A stretch of DNA of 64,000 bases. Origin: Tritrichomonas musculus. Lineage: Eukaryota; Parabasalia; Tritrichomonadida; Tritrichomonadidae. Below are positions 11,201 through 20,100 of this stretch, in pieces. The DNA is taken from the NCBI GenBank assembly GCA_039105265.1, contig JAPFFF010000001.1, positions 4,216,001 through 4,280,000 on the forward strand. Direction: 5' to 3'. How positions within the stretch are numbered: position 1 is the stretch's first letter; every line of letters starts with the position of its first letter. Both the position numbers and the translations under genes were made by a program. The notes under the pieces are model-generated. The model was not told the origin of the DNA, searched no databases, and saw nothing but the letters and a program-made list of their open reading frames with translations.

Positions 11201-11693
11201 TTGCAGTAGTCAGCACGATTTTCTGAATTTGATTGAACAAGTACCAGAAGAAGAACAATTAAAGCCACAGTTCCAACTTGTTAGTACAATTGGACTTATT
11301 AAAGAAGATACATATGAAGATAAACAGATAACAATTGGATTTAGCGATGACACATTTCCGACATCATTTACTTGCGCAATTTGCGGCGGAATACCAATGC
11401 TTCAGCATCTTTGGAATGAAATAAACCAGTGTTTAGATATTTTGGAATCTAACAATCAAGAAGAAGAAGAAATTATGGAAGAGCTTCGCGACAATTTAAA
11501 CGTACAAGTTCAATCTGCAATGAAATTATTTTTCACAGATGAAGATGGACAACAAAGAGTTCATGAAGTTGTTTCTGTTAGAAGAAAAACAATTCAAGAT
11601 AAAAATAAAACAAATGATAATAATAAAGCAAATGATAATAATAATAATGATGATAATGATACTTATAATGAAGCTGATGATGATAATTATTGA
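8247..11693 (+). CDS. Doublecortin-like N-terminus, 23-residue repeats and P-loop NTPase domain
   Basis: 1148 residues in three parts. Residues about 10-95 look like a doublecortin/ubiquitin-like fold: a basic KRIPFPRKF segment, then a strand reading SIFDENGNQIQSIDQV, then a Gly and YASS, as in DCX domains that bind microtubules. Residues about 100-345 are low complexity (Lys, Ser/Pro, Asn/Tyr), and 346-598 hold eleven 23-residue repeats rich in QSNASNRSGS. Residues about 755-1110 form an NTPase-like domain with a Walker A GPQGSGKS at about 790-797 and a candidate Walker B ending ILDHYD at about 940. The tail is Asp/Asn-rich. I do not recognise the full family. A cytoskeleton-linked ATPase is an inference from the first domain only. 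Confidence 0.6.
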   Translation: MTDNYQPKATISISYIYLKLKGSQDNRSKRIPFPRKFENLLKTAKSFFDGVIEVNSIFDENGNQIQSIDQVVPGCTVYASSLNPDDYDEIAVKKPPQSPMKSQKTVMAQNSFNRLFGNSNVDEIQPPEENDYKDVNLYDENEIDNEQIDDQYRTRKKFVSPSLKKAKKAEKEATKKGNKAKKGVNSVSETESTTMNSNKTGKLQKKPAAQMAKTYQPKDFDDDVDYDEDEIVSQTSQIVEPKKPKRKLSSKPSALPEPEKSPSPAKNTLKFPSPRAKSTPNNNNSTPRTPKSSPAASRNSNADYMQDVNNTQDNVEYQYEDYINQNDNNSNYNYEENLQNTYSRGQQDKQSNASNRSGSVRARKDYPTQQDNQSNASMRSGSIRLKRDSSVPQDDQSNASNRSGSVKGQRDFSFQQDWQSNASNKSGPIRSKRDYQFPQDDQSNASNRSGSIRAKKDSSVPQDNQSNASNRSGSIRAKKDSSVPQDDQSNASNRSGSVKGQRDFSFPQDRQSNASNRSGPIRSKRDYQFPQDDQSNASNRSNTIRSKRDYQFPQDDQSNARNRSGSIRANRDFSIPRDNQSNASNRSNSMRTTENTLSTPKSSQKRSQIPRPTNKSPVLNEAQTPTPQAQSNAQPVEKQKAMTLVVNPNRGLSSEQSSNAPSVLSMSAASDRNSQALDDDIGVEEGNEYLQNVIDETVEPGALQNVLDESLELLPECSSALQKLPELERQQKVYWYKQGLKIAESQNLPPIPEKAFGVEEMVSKARSLLTEHRFPRKSGVSYRLNFGIIGPQGSGKSVFLRVFIEELLADLASNDEWKDTFIFMLDLCNIVTYATNHLQFYKAIVAMTMQSVMWVCPTLIPHIVMIQKMFDDVTNYTSPPKFGTAFSLDPETQRIAAELQIIINKLSIIWNDEECLTEWINSIVYLPMLVSKALGFKKCIYILDHYDFADTFFSPTNTKFADSPNQINLIDIYNFALVHCNFIISCSSQHDFLNLIEQVPEEEQLKPQFQLVSTIGLIKEDTYEDKQITIGFSDDTFPTSFTCAICGGIPMLQHLWNEINQCLDILESNNQEEEEIMEELRDNLNVQVQSAMKLFFTDEDGQQRVHEVVSVRRKTIQDKNKTNDNNKANDNNNNDDNDTYNEADDDNY
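9282..10040 (+). repeat. 69-bp coding tandem repeat, about 11 copies
   Basis: Each 69-base unit encodes 23 residues of the form QDDQSNASNRSGS followed by a basic IRxKRD-like segment. Some copies are nearly identical over several units in a row, implying recent unit duplication. The units are rich in Ser and Arg and contain RSxS-like possible phosphorylation sites. Confidence 0.9.
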
Positions 11694-12045
11694 GGATATC
11701 AATAATAATCATTATAATGATAATTATGAAAACAAATTTTCGAATTATCAGATTGATTTATTGATAATATTTTATTGTTATTCCTATTTAAAATGTTAAT
11801 TACACAAAAATAAATTTATTTTTTTATTATTCAATTTGCTTATTTACCCAATTTATTTACCTTTATTTTATAAACAATATGAAGTGGTATTTAATAAAAT
11901 AGATTAACATATAGTCATCTAATTTGAATAATCATAATAATAATAAAAATTAGAAAAATAATTCGAATATAATTGACAAAGAAAAAATATGCATTTTAAT
12001 ATACAGAGAGAAATAAATATGAAAATAGAAAAATTATTAATTGAA
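11694..12045. other. Intergenic region between convergent genes
   Basis: About 350 bases of AT-rich sequence containing the 3' ends of the P-loop gene and the TBC gene. It includes short ATA/ATT runs; no gene or structured repeat is seen. Confidence 0.5.
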
Positions 12046-13647
12046 TCATATTTTCAAAAATTGAGAACGATATGAACGATATTCAGCTTTTTCAGGCAAT
12101 GGTTCTAAAGCCCATTCTTCTGTCTTTCCAGCTTCATTCATTATTTCTTGAAGACCAATAGCAATATTCAAAGTTGAATGCCCATTCAAAGAACCAATAA
12201 TTTTATCGGTTAATGACATTACATCACCAATTCCGCCTTTTGTATGTAACATTAATCTTGGGAAGAGTTGAATTAGTACAGCTGATAAAAAGAATCTCGG
12301 AAAAGTATATGGCTTTGAATGAGAAAAGAAACAATCCCAAAGTCTAAAAACAAATTTGATTTCAAATTCTCTTTTGAAAAGAAGAAGAATTGGCCTATAT
12401 AAGAAAAACAATTCTGTAAGCTCATTTTCAACAAGCCATTCATTTAATGGCTTATGTGTAGCTTTTATAATTGCATATGTTCTTTCCATGGCAAATTGTT
12501 GGTGTTTGGCAAGGTCAGTAAACATTCGATCTTGTTGCATTGTATTCATTAAACTGCAGAGAAGCCACATCATTAAAGATTCAGCTTCAACTCGAGTAAC
12601 AACTGTATCATCATAGAGAACTGCATGCTCTGAATCTTTCCAATCTTTAATGAACAATATAATGAATGGAGAAACTAAGTCTCCCATACCTTGAACATAT
12701 CCAGTGTCTCTATTATACAATGCATATGAAATAAGGACGTTATGAAGTAAAACGAGATTTGGATGATTATCTGATTTAAACTGTGGTAAAACGCGATCGG
12801 TACGTTTAACATCGTTTTCAACAACACGAATAAGTTCTGCTATTTCAGTAACTTCATCTTCTTGCGATTTTATAATAGAATCCCATTGGCTTCTTATTGT
12901 TTGATATTCAATTAACTTACGCTTCAAAAAGTTGAGGTTCTCTTCCTTGGTTTTTTGAGGTGAAAAAAGACCAAGTAAAATAGGCCAAATTCTAGTTCTT
13001 GCTTCATCAGTAAGACCTCGTCTGAAAATTTCCCTTTTAAGATTTTCAAAATGATTGCATATTCCATTTTCCTGGAAAAATGACAAGCAATCATTAAGAG
13101 TTAATGGCTCATCATCAGATGATAAGTCATTTGTTTGAATTTTTTGAACTATTTGCTTATGATGAATAAGATATGAAAGATGTTTTGGCGAAATAAATTC
13201 TTCACTATCATGAATTAGATTACTCGAATGGCGATTTCGGTTAATATATTTATGATTAACAGTGTATCGATTTTGGTTTGTAACTTGGTTTGGTTGGATT
13301 TTTTCTTTAAACAAAAGAAATTCAAGAAGATGCTGAACTGTTGCATGATAAAAAACTGGAAAATAAAAAGGAGAAAATGGCGTTCCTTTGGAAAAGATGA
13401 AATGAATAGAAACAAATTTGATTTCTTCTTTGTTAAAAACAATTTCTTTAACTTCATATAGAAAAAAAGATATTCTACATTGCGATTCTTCAAGATCAAG
13501 TTCTGAAAAAATTGACTTGTCTAAAGGAATAAATTCAAAGTTAAATCCAATTGGCGTATAATTTAAGTAGAAATCGCCATTACACGATTGATCAGGGGAT
13601 AATCTAAAATATGTATTTGGAATATGAATAATATGTTGTTGTTCCAT
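12046..13647 (-). CDS. TBC-domain Rab GTPase-activating protein
   Basis: About 533 residues. The TBC domain spans residues about 200-460. RxRIWPILLG near 208 is the first TBC block. VENDVKRTDR near 275 is the IxxDxxR block, whose Arg acts as the arginine finger, and TGYVQGMGDL near 314 holds the YxQ glutamine finger. ELFFLYRPILLLFKREF and the following FRLWDCFF match the later blocks. The N-terminal 200 residues resemble the regulatory part of TBC1D15/Gyp7-type proteins. Such proteins speed GTP hydrolysis on Rab proteins in vesicle traffic. An in-frame TTG lies upstream, but the ATG at 13647 follows a TCATTTAGAG initiator-like sequence by about 20 bases, so I chose it. Confidence 0.85.
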   Translation of the reverse strand: MEQQHIIHIPNTYFRLSPDQSCNGDFYLNYTPIGFNFEFIPLDKSIFSELDLEESQCRISFFLYEVKEIVFNKEEIKFVSIHFIFSKGTPFSPFYFPVFYHATVQHLLEFLLFKEKIQPNQVTNQNRYTVNHKYINRNRHSSNLIHDSEEFISPKHLSYLIHHKQIVQKIQTNDLSSDDEPLTLNDCLSFFQENGICNHFENLKREIFRRGLTDEARTRIWPILLGLFSPQKTKEENLNFLKRKLIEYQTIRSQWDSIIKSQEDEVTEIAELIRVVENDVKRTDRVLPQFKSDNHPNLVLLHNVLISYALYNRDTGYVQGMGDLVSPFIILFIKDWKDSEHAVLYDDTVVTRVEAESLMMWLLCSLMNTMQQDRMFTDLAKHQQFAMERTYAIIKATHKPLNEWLVENELTELFFLYRPILLLFKREFEIKFVFRLWDCFFSHSKPYTFPRFFLSAVLIQLFPRLMLHTKGGIGDVMSLTDKIIGSLNGHSTLNIAIGLQEIMNEAGKTEEWALEPLPEKAEYRSYRSQFLKI

Positions 13648-13786
13648 TAAAAGATACTCTAAATGATTAAAAGGTTGAGGCAATCGTTTTTAATTCAATT
13701 TTTTTTTTATAAAATTTCTACCACTAGCAACTTTTTCAGTAAGAATATCTATTGAAAAAGTCAACAATAATTCAAAATAAAAGAAA

Positions 13787-15595
13787 ATGAGCAATAACCC
13801 AAAATCCACATGGCCATCATCAACAGACCCTTGGAAAGGATTTGCTACCAAACCTTTTGGAACAGGAAGTACTGGTTTTGGATCAGGAAGTACTGGTTTT
13901 GGAACAACTACATCAACTACAGGAACTACATCGACTTTCGGAACTACTACGACTACAAAACAGGATATCACAGCAGGAATGTCTTTTAATGATTTTGAAT
14001 CAGACACAATCAATGATATTTGTATAAATGATCATTTGATCGTTGCGGCCGCAACATGGAATGGTATTAAAATCTGGAAAAACGTTCCCAAAGTTGAGGA
14101 AACAACAAGTACAACTGGATTTAATTCGACTCCTTCTAAAACCACCATTCCATATAATTTTGAGTCATACGATAGTTCAACAGATAATCAACCACTGTTT
14201 AATTCTCATAAAGAACCTGTACTTCGCTGCACATTTGATACTTATACGAATAATGTAGTTTATTATGGAAATGCTTATGGGCGAATATTTAGAGTATATT
14301 TAGAATCCGCACTCAGAGAAGAATATGCAGGGCATCAAACAAGCATGATTACTGGACTTAAATATTGCAGAGATAAGTTATTAGTTGCGTCATCATCATG
14401 CGATGGATATTGCTATATATGGGATAATAGACAAAGCGCTCCATGCTGCGAAATCAAAACCAATATTAATTGCACAAATCTAGACTTTTCTCGTGACACT
14501 GTAGCAATATGCGGAATTGATTTATCAAAAGGTAAAGAAGGTACACCAGTTGTTAAGCTATACGATTTAAATAATCTCACTGGAGCTGCACCTGCACAAT
14601 CAGCATTCAAATTTTCAACGCCAACAGGAACATCAACTTTCGGAAGCACAGCAACGACAGGTCAATCTGCTTTTGGAATGGCAACAAAACCCGCAACAAC
14701 TACAGGAACATCAGCTTTCGGAACGACAACAACTACAGGAACATCAGCTTTTGGAACGACAACAACTACAGGAACATCAGCTTTTGGAACGACAACAACG
14801 ACAGGAACATCAGCTTTCGGAACGGCATCAACGACAGGAACATCAGCTTTCGGAACGACAGCAACGACAGGTACATCAACTTTTGGAGCGACAACATCAG
14901 GAACCACAACACAAGAAAAATCCGCATCTCATTTTATTTTAGAACACGAATCAAAGCTTCCTCTTCTTCAGTATACTTCAATTGTTCTTGATCGTAGTGG
15001 ACGTAATTTTGTTGCAGGAACTTTAGGTGGCTTTATTGTTTCCTCAAAAACTATCGCTCAACCAACAAACACCACTTCTACATTTGGCACTTCAACAACT
15101 CAATACAAAGAAGAGTACGCCTTCGAAGACGTTTTTCTTTTCCCACCTAAACGTAAACCAGCAACTGGGACAGCTTTTGCTCAACCACAAAAAGAACCCG
15201 AAGTTTTTGAATATAACGCAATTAATTGCTTAGCAATTTTAAGAAGACCCATACAAAGCAAAGATAAAACTATTACAGCAAATGCAATATTTGCAGGAAT
15301 GTCAAATGGATTTGTTCAATCTCTTACAGGCTTCAGAAGGAATACTAATTCTCAAAATAAAAAAGATTTGAAAGGAATCAGCGACATTTCGTCGAATTAC
15401 TTTAAAATAAATAAAGGCTTACCTGTAACAGCTTGTGATGTAACTCCAAATGGAAAGTTTATTGTTTATGCTAAAGGCGATGATTACTGCGAAGGCATAA
15501 AAAACTTTTTTCCTGAAAACAAACAAGTCCCAACTAAGGTTGTTATAAAACAGATTGATGTGACAGCTGAATTTGTAAATTCTAACAGGTTCTAA
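13787..15595 (+). CDS. RAE1: Rae1/Gle2 WD40 nucleoporin carrying FG repeats
   Basis: 602 residues. The WD40 order follows Rae1/Gle2: an N-terminal FG-containing leader (residues 18-57), SFNDFESDTINDI, blade ends such as YCYIWDNR, a Bub3/Rae1-like CCEI...INC segment, then late blades with GTLGGFIV and the final ITACDV-like block where Rae1 has ISACCF. Rae1 acts at the nuclear pore in mRNA export and in mitosis, normally by binding the GLEBS motif of Nup98. Here a Thr/Gly/FG tract of about 80 residues (about 285-370), mostly 11-residue GTSAFGTTTTT units, sits between two blades. Human Rae1 has only a short N-terminal FG-like stretch. The ATG at 13787 gives MSNNPKSTW. Confidence 0.75.
   Translation: MSNNPKSTWPSSTDPWKGFATKPFGTGSTGFGSGSTGFGTTTSTTGTTSTFGTTTTTKQDITAGMSFNDFESDTINDICINDHLIVAAATWNGIKIWKNVPKVEETTSTTGFNSTPSKTTIPYNFESYDSSTDNQPLFNSHKEPVLRCTFDTYTNNVVYYGNAYGRIFRVYLESALREEYAGHQTSMITGLKYCRDKLLVASSSCDGYCYIWDNRQSAPCCEIKTNINCTNLDFSRDTVAICGIDLSKGKEGTPVVKLYDLNNLTGAAPAQSAFKFSTPTGTSTFGSTATTGQSAFGMATKPATTTGTSAFGTTTTTGTSAFGTTTTTGTSAFGTTTTTGTSAFGTASTTGTSAFGTTATTGTSTFGATTSGTTTQEKSASHFILEHESKLPLLQYTSIVLDRSGRNFVAGTLGGFIVSSKTIAQPTNTTSTFGTSTTQYKEEYAFEDVFLFPPKRKPATGTAFAQPQKEPEVFEYNAINCLAILRRPIQSKDKTITANAIFAGMSNGFVQSLTGFRRNTNSQNKKDLKGISDISSNYFKINKGLPVTACDVTPNGKFIVYAKGDDYCEGIKNFFPENKQVPTKVVIKQIDVTAEFVNSNRF
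14700..14890 (+). repeat. 33-bp FG-repeat coding tandem
   Basis: Six 33-base units encoding GTSAFG plus a Thr run, the first starting with the codons GGA ACA TCA. Units differ mostly at third positions and in Thr/Ala choice. They form the FG-repeat insert of the Rae1/Gle2-like protein. Confidence 0.85.
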
Positions 15596-16010
15596 TCGCC
15601 AGCAGAGTTACTTTATAATTTATATTATTTTTCATTCAAATATGTTTGTTCAAATGATAATAATAAAATACTATTCTAGATAAAATATTTAATTGATTTA
15701 TACAATTTCCCCAAATATAAAAATTCTATCTGCTTTCTTTCATTAATAATTAAAATAATTTTAAATTATCATCATATAAAAATAATAATTATAGTAATAA
15801 GCTAGCTTTCAGTAGTTATATATTTGCCACGATTTTTGCACTTCGTTCAAAAACCGCGTCAAATATCTCCCATCCGCGACCCCAGCCCCGCTATGTCAGG
15901 TATGATCCCCCACTCCCATTAATGATCTTCCACTGGGCTTGCTCTCAGGATTCCTCTCAACGCTCTGCTAGGAAGGAGGTCCCGTATCGTTAACATCAAA
16001 AAAGATATAG
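15596..16010. other. Host flank of the element with a GC-richer patch
   Basis: The first 230 bases are ordinary AT-rich 3' flank of the Rae1-like gene. From about 15836 to 15990 the base composition jumps, with CCGCG, CCCCAGCCCCG and GGAAGGAGGTCCCG among short coding-poor segments. No open frame of useful length and no tRNA-like fold was recognised. It could be a scrap of another repeat or an older insertion. The last six bases before the element, ATATAG at 16005-16010, are the candidate target-site duplication, but the right copy lies outside the window. Confidence 0.5.
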
Positions 16011-16011
16011 A

Positions 16012-16041
16012 AAAAGTTGTTAATTGTGTGGTTTATTTAAA
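16012..16041 (+). repeat. Left terminal inverted repeat
   Basis: Thirty bases beginning AAAAGTTGTTAATTGTG match the reverse complement of 63971-64000 with one difference. One further A precedes it at 16011. The short perfect core and position outside all genes but one mark it as the outer terminus. Confidence 0.93.
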
Positions 16042-16519
16042 GGCAATCGTTTGCATGGCATTCAATTGGATAGTATATCCATCTTGTGTAAAATCCTATT
16101 CTATTAAATAAATGCTCTGCATATGAATCTAGAAATTGGTACATTCCTCTTTGAGGGTCCAATAGGGTCCAATCAATTGTGGTATTTGGGAAAAATTGAA
16201 AGAATCTGGTAGAAATGCTCGTAAAAAGATTTTCATCGAAATTGAATTTACATTTGACTATATCAAGGGTTGTTTCAAACATTTTTTGTCGAATTTCTAT
16301 GCATTTGTGAAGTTCACGATAATAATTTCTGGTAAATTCTTGCTTTGGGCCAATATTGAATGGTGTATCTTTTGCTGTTACAATTTTGCATAAACTCTGG
16401 TACATATAGTCATCTTCATTTAAATCTAAATCTTCTGGGTGTTTATCGATAAGATCTGATAGGTTCTCTATTGGGTAGTTCTCTGTAGGCTCTACGTTGG
16501 ACTCGGAGATGGCGAACAT
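16037..16519 (-). CDS. Terminal element protein, 160 residues, unknown
   Basis: Begins MFAISESNVEPTENYP. The open frame reaches 13 codons further upstream, but that part is made of the subterminal repeat and its initiator-like CATCATTTTT, so the ATG at 16519 is the likely start. The same upstream bases sit before the gene at 63320 on the other end, where they also read as a false N-terminal extension. The protein is acidic at its N-terminus and helical, with scattered Cys and aromatic residues and no recognised domain. The stop lies inside the terminal inverted repeat. Confidence 0.6.
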   Translation of the reverse strand: MFAISESNVEPTENYPIENLSDLIDKHPEDLDLNEDDYMYQSLCKIVTAKDTPFNIGPKQEFTRNYYRELHKCIEIRQKMFETTLDIVKCKFNFDENLFTSISTRFFQFFPNTTIDWTLLDPQRGMYQFLDSYAEHLFNRIGFYTRWIYYPIECHANDCL

Positions 16520-16521
16520 AA

Positions 16522-16704
16522 GTAAAAATGATGTGATGAGGTGAGCACGAAAAATCATATTTTTTATTTGGGTCCCTCATGGGGGTGCCCTAGGTGTTGC
16601 AGGGGTGCCCGAGTTGTTGTAGAGGTGCCCTCTAAGTTTTTGGGGTGGAGACCGTTTACCAAAAATCTATTTTTTCTCGTTAGGTCATCACATCACTTTT
16701 TTTC
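16522..16704 (+). repeat. Left subterminal inverted repeat with divergent promoters
   Basis: Reads as the inverse of 63177-63318 over nearly its whole length. In the middle are three tandem units of about 20 bases with GGTGCCC (16570-16640), one or two more than on the right, which accounts for the length difference. The outer arm drives the leftward gene ending at 16037 and the inner arm the rightward gene at 16705. Confidence 0.85.
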
Positions 16705-17115
16705 ATGTACAGCAGGAAGCAAGATAAGCAAAGTCTTAAGGTTTTCAGAAAGACAGTACGCAACTTTATTTATGATACAACAAGGTTATTGGAATTAGCT
16801 GATTCATTAAACGACGACATGAAAACAATTGAAAGACTGGAATCAGAAAATCGAAGGCTCACCGAAGAAAACGGCTATATAAATGATGAAATTGATAAAA
16901 ATCCAAAGTCCGATCCGATATGGGAAATGATGGTTGAAAATGAGCTAAAAATTGATGAAAATCGAGATAAATTGGACGATTTGAAAAAAGAAGAAGAAAA
17001 AAAGAAAGTCCAATTGGAATCAAAAGCACAAGTATTGAATCAATTTGTCGATGAGTTACGAGATTGCTTCGTTGACCCACTAAATTTGAAGGAACCAGAA
17101 GATTCAAATGAATAA
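16705..17115 (+). CDS. Small coiled-coil protein
   Basis: 136 residues starting MYSRKQDKQS. Residues about 30-120 are heptad-like and highly charged, with no catalytic motif. The ATG follows GGTCATCACATCACTTTT by a few bases, the same promoter arm used at 63176 and 60268. Function unknown. Confidence 0.65.
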   Translation: MYSRKQDKQSLKVFRKTVRNFIYDTTRLLELADSLNDDMKTIERLESENRRLTEENGYINDEIDKNPKSDPIWEMMVENELKIDENRDKLDDLKKEEEKKKVQLESKAQVLNQFVDELRDCFVDPLNLKEPEDSNE

Positions 17116-17161
17116 ACCATTTACTAGCTAAACTTTTTTGAATTATTTATTTGTTTAAAAA

Positions 17162-20100
17162 ATGACAAATCAAACTCTAAGTATATCATATGAATATCAA
17201 GGAATTTCGGTTACTTTTAAAGATCAAGATGCAAAGAAAGAATTTGAATTTTTAATTGAAATTTGTCAGGAAGTTGGAATTGATGAACCAAATATACAAA
17301 CAATTCATCAATATTTTACAGAAAATCCAAATACAATAGAGGAAACAAATGAATTAATTTTATATACTCATTTAATGATAGAAACGTTAGCTTTAAAAGA
17401 ACTTCATCTTGGTGATACTCTCGGATTAACATTAGATAATGTAAATGCTGAATATCAACAAAAAAGAGGAGATTTGATGAATTCGATAAAAGATATCAAA
17501 AAGAAAAAATCGGATAAATTTGAGGAATTATTTATTAAATTTGATAGAAGTCATTATTTGCCAGTTGATCCAACAGATTATGATATATGTTTGAATTATA
17601 AAGAAACAAGAGAATTGTATGAATTGGTTCAACACGCTTTTCATATGGACCCAGGAAGAAAGTTAGATCAAGCTTTCGATGCAACTTTTCAATTAGGGGA
17701 TCTCTATTATTATTCATTTAGCGGGAAACCTTACAATCCTCTTTATATGAAATTTTACATAGCATTTATTCAACCATCTTGGGGCGAATTGAATAAACAG
17801 GTTTTAATAAGTTTATTGAATACTGATGCAATTTTTGAGGTTTGTGATGCGTTAAATTCAAAAATATCAAGAACAATAATATATGAAAATAAAGGAACAA
17901 ATGAACAACGTCAATTCCGATTCCTTCCGAAAGAAAGAATGGACATTCGAGCAGATGATTATATATCTTTAGCAGGAGCTGAACAAGACGGTGCAATGTA
18001 TGTATTGAATAATCTAAAAGGAATTCTAACAGTTTTACAAAATTTGGAAAAAAATCATGAAAATGTTCAAACTTTATTCACAGTTGCTTTAATAAAATAT
18101 ATTCATTTTGAAAATAAAAACTGGTTTGATCCTTCAGTCTTTTCAAAATATTTGAATATTTTATTAACTGATTGTGAAAAGTTTAATGTAACCAATTATA
18201 ATGACCTGGTTTATGGTGATAAATGGGATGAAACGAGAAACTTTATTTTGCAAAAAGTATTACTTTGGAATAACGAACAAGATCAATGGACATTTAAGGC
18301 ACAACTCAGACAAAAAGTGATTCATTCAATGGCACGACAAAAAGATATCAAAGATCTTTGTGAGAAATTATTAATGGAAAAGTTAACATTAGAATGCACC
18401 CCGATATCACCTGATAACGTACAAGATCAAATGAAAATGTTGGAAGAAATAGTCGACAAGAAAGGGGTTGATATCGATGATAGATACACAACAATTTGTA
18501 CCATGTTAATTCAAGAAATTGCGGAAATCAATCCAGAAAGAGGTGCAGCTTTAATGAAAGGAAGTACAGACGAAAGAAATGTTGCCTTATTACATTTGAA
18601 TATTTGGTATGTTATCCAAGATTACATTCATAATACGACAACTCCAGAAGATACCCGAATAAAAAATTGTGTTGAGCAATTTAGACAATATCCATACTCG
18701 TCAAAAGCAATAGAAAATATAATGAATAGTTACAACAAAAATGATAAAAATCAAGCTTATCGTCGAATAATTGGTGAAACTGCATATAATTTGTGTTTAA
18801 TGAAAGCATATACTGGTGAAATAGGTTTGGATAAAGTGATAGATTTATTACCACAAATGTTTTCAAATTTAGATAAAGACATAAAACAAGAGTTACAAAC
18901 ATTTTTATCATCTGAACCCAATCTTGACCAGGATCAAACGTTATTTATGATTGCAAATGACAAGTTATGGGAAACTCAAGTATCAATGGAGGAATTGTAT
19001 GCAAATAACCCAGATATTATTAACATGATGCACAAACAATGGATTGCTGAAAAAATAAAAAAAAGAGAAAAAATTTGGTTAGATGAGGCAAAAGCTGAAG
19101 AACAAGAAATTCAAAATGAAGCAGAAAATCAAGAAATTTTAGAAGAAGGGGTTCAACCAATACAATTACCTGAACAAGAATTGAATCAAGGGTCAACGGA
19201 TCAAGAAAGAGGAAATAACGATAATCAATGGGAAAGATTTTTAGCTCAAACAAGAATCGAACAAAGAGACACTTGGCAACGTTATTTACAGGTTCTTCAA
19301 GATGAAAATCCATTTTTTAATAAAGACAATATTGAAATAAATCAATTTATGAGTATAATTGATAGAGAATTTCATAATATAAATATGAATTCAATAAAAC
19401 AACCAAGTGAAATAACCGCACAATTAACAAAAGCTTATCCAGAAATGTATTGGATAATAATGATTGAATATATGAGAGCTTATTTAAAATGGTCATTAGG
19501 AACAAATGATCAAATAACAGATCAGGAATCAGTAGATGAATTGAATGGAAGAGGTTTTACAGAGCAATCAGAAAGATCAGTAAATCAGATGAGAAATGAA
19601 TGGAATGGACAATTGAATGATTTGAAAGGGAAACTTGGAAAACTTTGGGAGATAGGATCTCAACATGAAAACTTAGGACCGGATAAAGATAGTTGGATAA
19701 ATCAAATGGTTTATCAAGAATATCCAACAAAAAATGCATTAAGAGAATTTATTGATACAAAGACATTTCAAAATGAATTCTATCATGATTTTCAAGAATA
19801 TGGAAATAAAACTTATGCAGAAATTCGAAGAGTTTTGGGAGCATTCAATTTTTCAGAGAAATATATTCAAGAATTAGCTCATCAATATTGGACAAATGAT
19901 GATGAATTTAATGATCGAAATACTCGTAGCAGAAGAGATAAAATGGAAAATAAATTCAATAAAGAAGGTGGTGTGAAATCGCAAATTCAAAATGAGTTCA
20001 GAAGGTGGAGTACAATTAAAAATAATCGAATGGAAACAATAACTATAACAATTGAAAATCTAGTAAGAGCTGAAAGGATAACTCAAAATGATATGAATTC

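Noticed and set aside
14662-14942. Open frames on both strands through the FG repeats
   Set aside because: Shadows of the 33-bp repeat in the Rae1-like gene.
15836-15990. tRNA or ribosomal RNA fragment
   Set aside because: No cloverleaf, T-loop or familiar ribosomal RNA segment was recognised despite the GC-richer composition.
1-16010. Ciliate or other alternative genetic code
   Set aside because: TAA, TAG and TGA all end frames where expected, and glutamine is written CAA/CAG.
16520-16558. N-terminal extension beginning MIFRAHLITSF, also at 63281-63319
   Set aside because: The same residues at both ends of the element come from the subterminal inverted repeat and its initiator, not from shared protein sequence.
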